Shown piece after piece: positions 59,591-64,000 of a stretch of DNA of 64,000 nucleotides (its first letter is position 1; every line of letters starts with the position of its first letter). Under the pieces are notes generated by a model. The model was not told the origin of the DNA. It saw only the letters and a program-made list of their open reading frames with translations, and did no database searches. The DNA comes from an uncultured Oscillospiraceae bacterium (GTDB taxonomy: Bacteria > Bacillota > Clostridia > Oscillospirales > Acutalibacteraceae), in assembly GCA_900539855.1 (NCBI GenBank), contig UQDO01000006.1:4119-68118 (forward strand). The letters are read 5' to 3'. The position numbers and the translations under genes were made by a program.

Positions 59591-60667
59591 TCAAAAAGCC
59601 TTTATATTGCCGCCCGATACCTCTAATATCCTGCCTGCCTTTAATTTATCGGTGCTGCTTTTGTCACAGCATGTGATAAATACCTGCCTGCTTTTTATGC
59701 TGTTTAAAATATAGTTCTGCCTGAATTCGTCAAGCTCGCTCAAAACATCGTCAAGCAGCAGCACCGGTTTTTTGCCGGTGATCTCATAAAACACTTCTGA
59801 TTCGCCAAGCTTTAACGACAGCGCCGCCGAGCGCTTTTGCCCCTGAGAGCCGAAGCTTCTTGCAGAGATACCGTCGATATCTATTTTTATATCGTCCCTG
59901 TGAGGACCTATCGATGTGCTGCCTAAAATCACGTCATTTTTTCTTGCCGCAAAAAGGGCTTTTTTGAAGCTTTCGCTGTCGTCCCCTGCGGTGGCTGCAT
60001 ATTCCGCCGTCATTTTTTCCCTGCAATCCGAAATACCGCCGTAAATGTCGGGAATTTTAGTTTTAAGCTTTTCCAAGTATCTTTTTCTGTAACCGACTAT
60101 AGCCGCACCCGACACTGCCATTTCGTTTTCAAAATCCTCAATAAATGACAGCAGATTCTCGTTGTACTTTATTTCTTTGAGTATCTTATTTCTCTGGTCG
60201 AGCGCCCTTATATATTTTTTTGAAACATCGATGAATGCCGGATAGAGCTGACAAATTGATGTGTCCAGAAATTTTCTTCTTGCCGCCGGTCCGTCCTTTA
60301 TAAGACCGAGATCGGCAGGGGAAAATATAACGGCAGGCATTTTTCCGGCAATTTCCGACGCTGCCGACTGCGGCACGTCGTTTAAGGTCGCCTGCCTTTT
60401 TCCGTCTATTTTAATATCGCACCGCTGATCTCTGCCGTCGTCATTAAAAAAAAGGGTTATTTTTGCGCTTTCCTCACCGAACAATACAAGATCTTTATCC
60501 TTTGCACCACGGAAGCTTTTGGTTCCGGTAAAAAGCCACAGCGCCTCCAAAAGATTTGTCTTGCCCTGGGCATTTTCTCCGCAGATAACGTTCACATCGT
60601 CGGAAAATTTAATGTCGGCAGACCTTATATTTCTGAAATTTGCAAGCCTTAAAGCCTTAAATATCAT
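59591..60667 (-). CDS. recF: DNA replication and repair protein RecF
   Basis: 358 residues. SMC-like ATPase: NFRNIRSADIKFSDDVNVICGENAQGKTNLLEALW (Walker A GENAQGKT), ABC-type signature FGSQGQKRSAALSLKL and Walker B KPVLLLDDVLSELDE. Loads RecA at gaps. Its start overlaps the S4-domain gene by 11 bases, typical of the dnaN-yaaA-recF operon. Confidence 0.95.
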   Translation of the reverse strand: MIFKALRLANFRNIRSADIKFSDDVNVICGENAQGKTNLLEALWLFTGTKSFRGAKDKDLVLFGEESAKITLFFNDDGRDQRCDIKIDGKRQATLNDVPQSAASEIAGKMPAVIFSPADLGLIKDGPAARRKFLDTSICQLYPAFIDVSKKYIRALDQRNKILKEIKYNENLLSFIEDFENEMAVSGAAIVGYRKRYLEKLKTKIPDIYGGISDCREKMTAEYAATAGDDSESFKKALFAARKNDVILGSTSIGPHRDDIKIDIDGISARSFGSQGQKRSAALSLKLGESEVFYEITGKKPVLLLDDVLSELDEFRQNYILNSIKSRQVFITCCDKSSTDKLKAGRILEVSGGNIKAF

Positions 60668-60878
60668 CTTTTGCGACCTTTAAACACACGTCCTCAAATT
60701 CGACCGTTTCACCGCCGCGCAGCTTTTTGCCGCGCATGGTGCAGACCTCGCCGTCAACCTTTACAAGTCCGTCTGCAATTACGGCTTTTGCCTGTCCGCC
60801 CGAGCCTAAAACACCTGCAAACTTCAAAAGATCGTCAAGTTTTATATATTCCGTGTGTATCTTAACTGTTTTTGTCAT
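60657..60878 (-). CDS. rlbA: S4-domain RNA-binding protein (YaaA/RlbA type)
   Basis: 73 residues. YIKLDDLLKFAGVLGSGGQAKAVIADGLVKVDGEVCTMRGKKLRGGETVEFED is a single S4 domain. It is encoded between dnaN and recF as in most Firmicutes; probably binds ribosomal RNA. ATGA overlap with the dnaN stop. Confidence 0.9.
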   Translation of the reverse strand: MTKTVKIHTEYIKLDDLLKFAGVLGSGGQAKAVIADGLVKVDGEVCTMRGKKLRGGETVEFEDVCLKVAKDDI

Positions 60879-61981
60879 TCTGATTTCAACCTCACCGGCA
60901 TTACCATGTAAAGGTAATCGTCGCCCTCTTCAGGTCTTATAATAACCGACGCAAACGGACCGTTGAAGCCGATCACCGCTTTGTCCGTCTCGGTAGCTCT
61001 CAGCGCTTCGGTCAAGAATCTGCTGTTTATGCCGATCTCAAATTTTTCACCGGTGATGTCGGTCTTATACGAATCGGTGGCGCGTCCGAGCGCCGTGGCG
61101 CATGAAAACACAATTTCACCGTCGTCAAGCTTGCAGCGCATAGGCGTTTTAAGCTGATCGTTTATTATAAGAGAAATTCTGTCTATAATAGACACGACCT
61201 CTTTTGTTGAGACCTTAACGGTGGTTGAGAACGACGAGGGCATTATCTTTTTGTAATCGATGAATTCGCCCTCTAATTTACGGGAGACAATTGTATATCC
61301 ATCAACACCCAAGGATACATGGCGTCTGCCGATATATATATCTACATTTTCGTCCTCCTCGGTTATTATCTTGACCGCTTCGCCGATGGTCTTTGCCGAT
61401 ATTACAAACGACGTTTCAACACCGAGCCTTATATTTTCCTTTCTGACGGCAAGCCTGTATCCGTCAACACCAACGACCTTTACGCTGTCGTCCGCAATGT
61501 CAAAAAGCAGACCGGTAAGTATTGGCTTCTGAGTATCAGGCTGAGCCGTTGCAAACACGGTCTGGCGCACCATACTTTTAAGTGTTTCGGCAGGGAATGA
61601 AACCTTTTCACAGTCATCTACGGTCGGCATCTCCGGGAAATCCGACGCCGGCATACCCATTATATCAAACATAGCCGAACCGCATTTTATTTTGCAGACA
61701 AGGCGGTCGTCAACCTCAAACGACACGCTGTCACCGTTCATGCTGCGGAGTATCTCACCGAGCAGCTTTGCTTTGAAAACAACGCTTCCCGGCTCGGCAC
61801 AGGTGATGTCAATGGTCTTGGTCATTCCGATCTCAAGATTGTAAGCCATCATTTTAAGCCCATCGGGACCGGCGGTCATATGTATACCCTCAAGCACCGG
61901 AAACGTGGCTTTTGCCGCAACTGCACGGGAAAGATTAGTAACCGCATTGCTGAGCGTTTCTCTGTCAACCAGAAATCTCAT
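60875..61981 (-). CDS. dnaN: DNA polymerase III beta subunit (sliding clamp)
   Basis: 368 residues from ATG 61981, with AGGAA upstream; 14 more codons are open 5' but would give an atypical N-terminus. MRFLVDRETLSNAVTNLSRAVAAKATFPVLEGI is canonical. Three clamp domains follow, with NSRFLTEALRATETDKAVIGFNGPFASVIIRP and the terminal YLYMVMPVRL. Forms the ring that holds polymerase on DNA. Confidence 0.96.
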   Translation of the reverse strand: MRFLVDRETLSNAVTNLSRAVAAKATFPVLEGIHMTAGPDGLKMMAYNLEIGMTKTIDITCAEPGSVVFKAKLLGEILRSMNGDSVSFEVDDRLVCKIKCGSAMFDIMGMPASDFPEMPTVDDCEKVSFPAETLKSMVRQTVFATAQPDTQKPILTGLLFDIADDSVKVVGVDGYRLAVRKENIRLGVETSFVISAKTIGEAVKIITEEDENVDIYIGRRHVSLGVDGYTIVSRKLEGEFIDYKKIMPSSFSTTVKVSTKEVVSIIDRISLIINDQLKTPMRCKLDDGEIVFSCATALGRATDSYKTDITGEKFEIGINSRFLTEALRATETDKAVIGFNGPFASVIIRPEEGDDYLYMVMPVRLKSE

Positions 61982-62304
61982 AAACTGTTCATTCCTTTTT
62001 TTATTAATTTTTCCGCATAACAAATCGGATGTTTTTTAAAATTTAAAAATTCCTTCATTAATGTTTGTATAAAAATAGTAATAGTTATAGTACAGTGGAT
62101 AAAGTGCAAAAGCGCCTTGAACGGCTTTATAATGCGTAAAAACGGCTGACTTTTTTATCAACACCCAGTGTTTATAAAAACGACCGTTTATTCTATGTAA
62201 CCAGGTTTTAACAGCCGCTGTGGAAAAACAGCTGTTAAAACCTGTTGAAATGTTAAAAACTTTGATGTTTTATGTCAACTGAGTGAACCTGTAGGTTTTA
62301 GGTC
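61982..62304. other. dnaN-dnaA spacer: candidate oriC element
   Basis: 323 bp without a gene. DnaA-box-like sites are AGTGGATAA (62094-62102, reverse of TTATCCACT), TTATCAACA (62155-62163, one mismatch) and TGTGGAAAA (62219-62227, reverse of TTTTCCACA, matching TTWTNCACA). The last lies inside the loop of a perfect inverted repeat, AGGTTTTAACAGC (62203-62215) with GCTGTTAAAACCT (62231-62243). AT-rich stretches are at 62036-62092. In Firmicutes this spacer is often part of a bipartite origin. It may also hold the dnaN promoter. Confidence 0.6.
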
Positions 62305-63606
62305 TTAGGATTTGACATTTTTTATTATATCGTCAATAAGTTTTTTTTCGGATTCGTTTGTGCGAAGTCTCTTTTTTATCTTGTCGAGCGTATAAAGCAC
62401 GGTGGAGTGGTCCTTTCCGAACTTTCTGCCTATTTCTATCGACGACATATCCATTACCTGGCTGACGATATATATTGATATCTGCCTTGCAAGCGCTATG
62501 TCAGCCGATTTTTTCTTTGAGAAAATATCCTCCGGCGACACGTCATATGTGCGTGACACCTCGTTTACTATTTTTTCGACCGTAACGGGATCGGGCAGAG
62601 TTTCGCTCACCACGTCCCTTATATAGCTTTGTACAAGCGGCAGCGTCAGATTGTTGGAGTGAATCATGACATATGCCTGAAGCTTTTTGATTATTCCCTC
62701 AAGCTGACGGATGTTGCTTTTGATCTGCTCGGCTATATAGTAAAGTATCTCGTCACTGACCTCAAGTCCCAGCTGATCGGCTTTGTTTTTGAGTATACCC
62801 ATTCTGGTCTCAAAATCGGGCGGTGACATGTCGGCAAGTATGCCGCTTTCAAAACGCGACCTTATGCGCTCCTCAAGGGTCTTTATCTCCTTTGGCGGAC
62901 GGTCGGATGTCACAACTATCTGCTTTTCCGGATAAAGCGCATTGAAGGTGTTGAAAAATTCCTCCTGTGCGTAATCCTTTCCTGCTATGAAATGGATGTC
63001 GTCCATAAGCAGGACGTCAACCGAACGGAACCGCTCTCTGAACAGGTCGGTGGTCTGTGTTCTTATAGCCTGCACAAGCTCGTTTGTGAACTGCTCACCG
63101 CGGAGGAAAAGAGTTTTTTTGTCCGGAAAATCCTTTTCAATACTGTTTTTAATGGCGAGCATAAGGTGGGTCTTTCCGACACCGGAATTACCGTAAATAA
63201 AAAGCGGATTGTAAACGTTTGACGACGGGTTTTCCGCGACCGCCATTGCCGCTGCATGAGCAAATTTGTTTGACGAACCGACGACGAAGTTTGAAAAGGT
63301 ATATCCTTTTTCAAAATCGCCCTCAGGCTTTGCGTTTTCCGCCTCGTCCTCTCTTACGACAATGTTGATCTTCATCGGCAGACCCGAAACCGCTTCACAC
63401 GACGCCTCAAGAATATCCTTATAGTAGGAGTCTATCGTTTTCTTCTTGTATTCGTTGTTTGTGATAAGGGTGAGTGAGCCGTCCTCGTTGAAGGTGGGTT
63501 TGAGGTCTATTATCCAGGTTTTAAGACCCACGTCGGTAATTCGTTCGTTCTGACGGCAGTCATCATAAATGCGGTTCCAGAGCTCGTCGACCGAGTTGAT
63601 TGACAT
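62305..63606 (-). CDS. dnaA: Chromosomal replication initiator protein
   Basis: 433 residues. Domain I (1-85; DELWNRIYDDCRQN), short linker, AAA+ domain with FVVGSSNKFAHAAAMAVAENPSSNVYNPLFIYGNSGVGKTHLM (Walker A), VLLMDDIHFIAGKDYAQEEFFNTFNAL (Walker B) and the arginine-finger region. Domain IV ends with DMSSIEIGRKFGKDHSTVLYTLDKIKKRL, the DNA-binding helix-turn-helix signature. AAAGGACG before ATG 63606. Confidence 0.97.
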   Translation of the reverse strand: MSINSVDELWNRIYDDCRQNERITDVGLKTWIIDLKPTFNEDGSLTLITNNEYKKKTIDSYYKDILEASCEAVSGLPMKINIVVREDEAENAKPEGDFEKGYTFSNFVVGSSNKFAHAAAMAVAENPSSNVYNPLFIYGNSGVGKTHLMLAIKNSIEKDFPDKKTLFLRGEQFTNELVQAIRTQTTDLFRERFRSVDVLLMDDIHFIAGKDYAQEEFFNTFNALYPEKQIVVTSDRPPKEIKTLEERIRSRFESGILADMSPPDFETRMGILKNKADQLGLEVSDEILYYIAEQIKSNIRQLEGIIKKLQAYVMIHSNNLTLPLVQSYIRDVVSETLPDPVTVEKIVNEVSRTYDVSPEDIFSKKKSADIALARQISIYIVSQVMDMSSIEIGRKFGKDHSTVLYTLDKIKKRLRTNESEKKLIDDIIKNVKS

Positions 63607-63727
63607 GATATTTTTTCGTCCTTTCCGATATATTCGGATAGGCTTAAATTCGGCCGAATTTGAACCTGCAAAGAGGTGATTGGGCTGTATCCCGACGGCC
63701 TTTGATCAGCACATATATCCATTTAAA

Positions 63728-63756
63728 ATTATAGCATATTTTCTCATACTTTTCAA
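63728..63756 (-). promoter_or_regulatory. Promoter of dnaA
   Basis: Minus strand TTGAAA (63751-63756), 17-bp spacer, TATAAT (63728-63733). The leader is about 115 nt. Confidence 0.75.
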
Positions 63757-63780
63757 GGAAAATGAGGAGAAAATATGCTA
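63732..63780. repeat. 14-bp inverted repeat overlapping the dnaA promoter
   Basis: TAGCATATTTTCTC (63732-63745) and GAGAAAATATGCTA (63767-63780) are exact reverse complements separated by 21 bp. The left arm covers the spacer and edge of the -10, the right arm lies just upstream of the -35, so a dimeric regulator bound to both would bracket RNA polymerase. Confidence 0.7.
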
Positions 63781-63948
63781 AATAATACACAAAAATAACA
63801 GAAAAAAGAGGTGCAAAAATTTACCCCGTGACGCGGTTGTCAAAAGTTGAAGAAAAGTTGCGGCAACTTTTGAAAATGCCCTGTGAAAAGGCGGAGACGA
63901 ATATAATTTTAAATTTTTTCCGACCGTCAAATTTTTTCTTTACAGAGA

Positions 63949-64000
63949 TAAATTTTAGTTTAGCGGTGTAAAAAGCCAAAAATCTAATTGTGCACTTGTA
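63949..64000 (+). mobile_element. Left end of a MITE-like element running out of the window
   Basis: TAAATTTTAGTTTAGCGGTG (63949-63968) matches the terminal repeat of the element at 54065 apart from two bases, and continues TAAAAAGCCAAAAAT like the inner end at 32169. The right end lies outside the window. Confidence 0.55.

Larger units (their letters stand above)
63607..64000. other. Region upstream of dnaA
   Basis: No gene. It holds the dnaA promoter (63728-63756), the 14-bp inverted repeat (63732-63780), a hairpin AAAAGTTG-CGG-CAACTTTT (63853-63871), a very AT-rich stretch (63898-63940) that could melt, and the start of a repeat element at 63949. No consensus TTATCCACA cluster was seen, so any main origin may lie beyond the window or in the dnaA-dnaN spacer. 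Confidence 0.5.

Overview
The window is about 64 kb of a low-GC-lineage Gram-positive (Firmicutes) chromosome with roughly balanced base composition. It most resembles an anaerobic gut clostridium of the Oscillospiraceae/Ruminococcaceae type. Evidence: dnaA-dnaN-S4 protein-recF-remB-gyrB-gyrA order at the right end, two tRNA-sensing T-box leaders, RecX/RecA/RimO/PgsA clustering, YIP1/DUF5696 proteins beside sugar ABC transporters, strong Shine-Dalgarno sites, and frequent TTG/GTG starts. No rRNA, tRNA or CRISPR array was seen. The chromosome origin lies at the right end (dnaA region, about 62.0-64.0 kb), so most minus-strand genes read away from it.

Layout. 0-1.4 kb: the end of a glycosyltransferase run. 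1.4-6.5 kb (+): small Cys-rich protein, ComEC with a degenerate hydrolase domain, HolA, RNase M5-like TOPRIM protein, WYL regulator. 6.6-7.8 kb (-): FucO-type iron alcohol dehydrogenase. 8.0-11.2 kb (+): consensus promoter, T-box with a UGG (Trp) specifier, a possible Trp-containing leader peptide, then trpX-trpY-trpZ, a tryptophan-type ABC importer. 11.2-13.2 kb (+): ammonium transporter fused to a P-II protein. 13.3-17.2 kb (-): T-box with UGC (Cys) specifier driving cysE-cysS-trmN-rsmI. 17.2-27.5 kb (-): membrane protein, pgsA, rimO, recX, recA, prmC, DUF1385 protein, histidine kinase, response regulator and an FG-GAP-like lipoprotein. 27.7-31.8 kb (+): argG-argH, DUF2809 protein, unknown membrane protein.

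31.8-54.7 kb is accessory. Its core (32.8-49.8 kb, all minus) is a nine-gene surface glycan-capture/import locus. It holds a 1041-residue binding-module/solute-binding fusion, two pairs of MalF/MalG-type permeases, an NHL-TPR-YIP1 membrane protein, a DUF5696 lipoprotein that may be a glycosidase-like barrel, a second solute-binding lipoprotein, and a 1259-residue protein of alternating InlB-type and jelly-roll-like modules. No ATPase is present. Around it are a decayed barstar gene, a decayed zeta-toxin-like ATPase, an M15 peptidase without signal peptide, three paralogous lipoproteins arranged around a perfect 57-bp inverted repeat, and copies of a small mobile repeat with TAAATTTTAGTTTA termini.

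54.7-64.0 kb (-): gyrA, gyrB, remB, recF, S4-domain gene, dnaN, a dnaN-dnaA spacer with DnaA-box-like sites and a 13-bp inverted repeat (candidate oriC element), dnaA, and a dnaA promoter overlapped by a 14-bp inverted repeat.

Starts were moved from the longest frame where a ribosome binding site or overlapping RNA element required it (cysE, rsmI, trmN, dnaN, amt, the DUF5696 gene, both solute-binding proteins and others). All names rest on motif reading, not on database searches.
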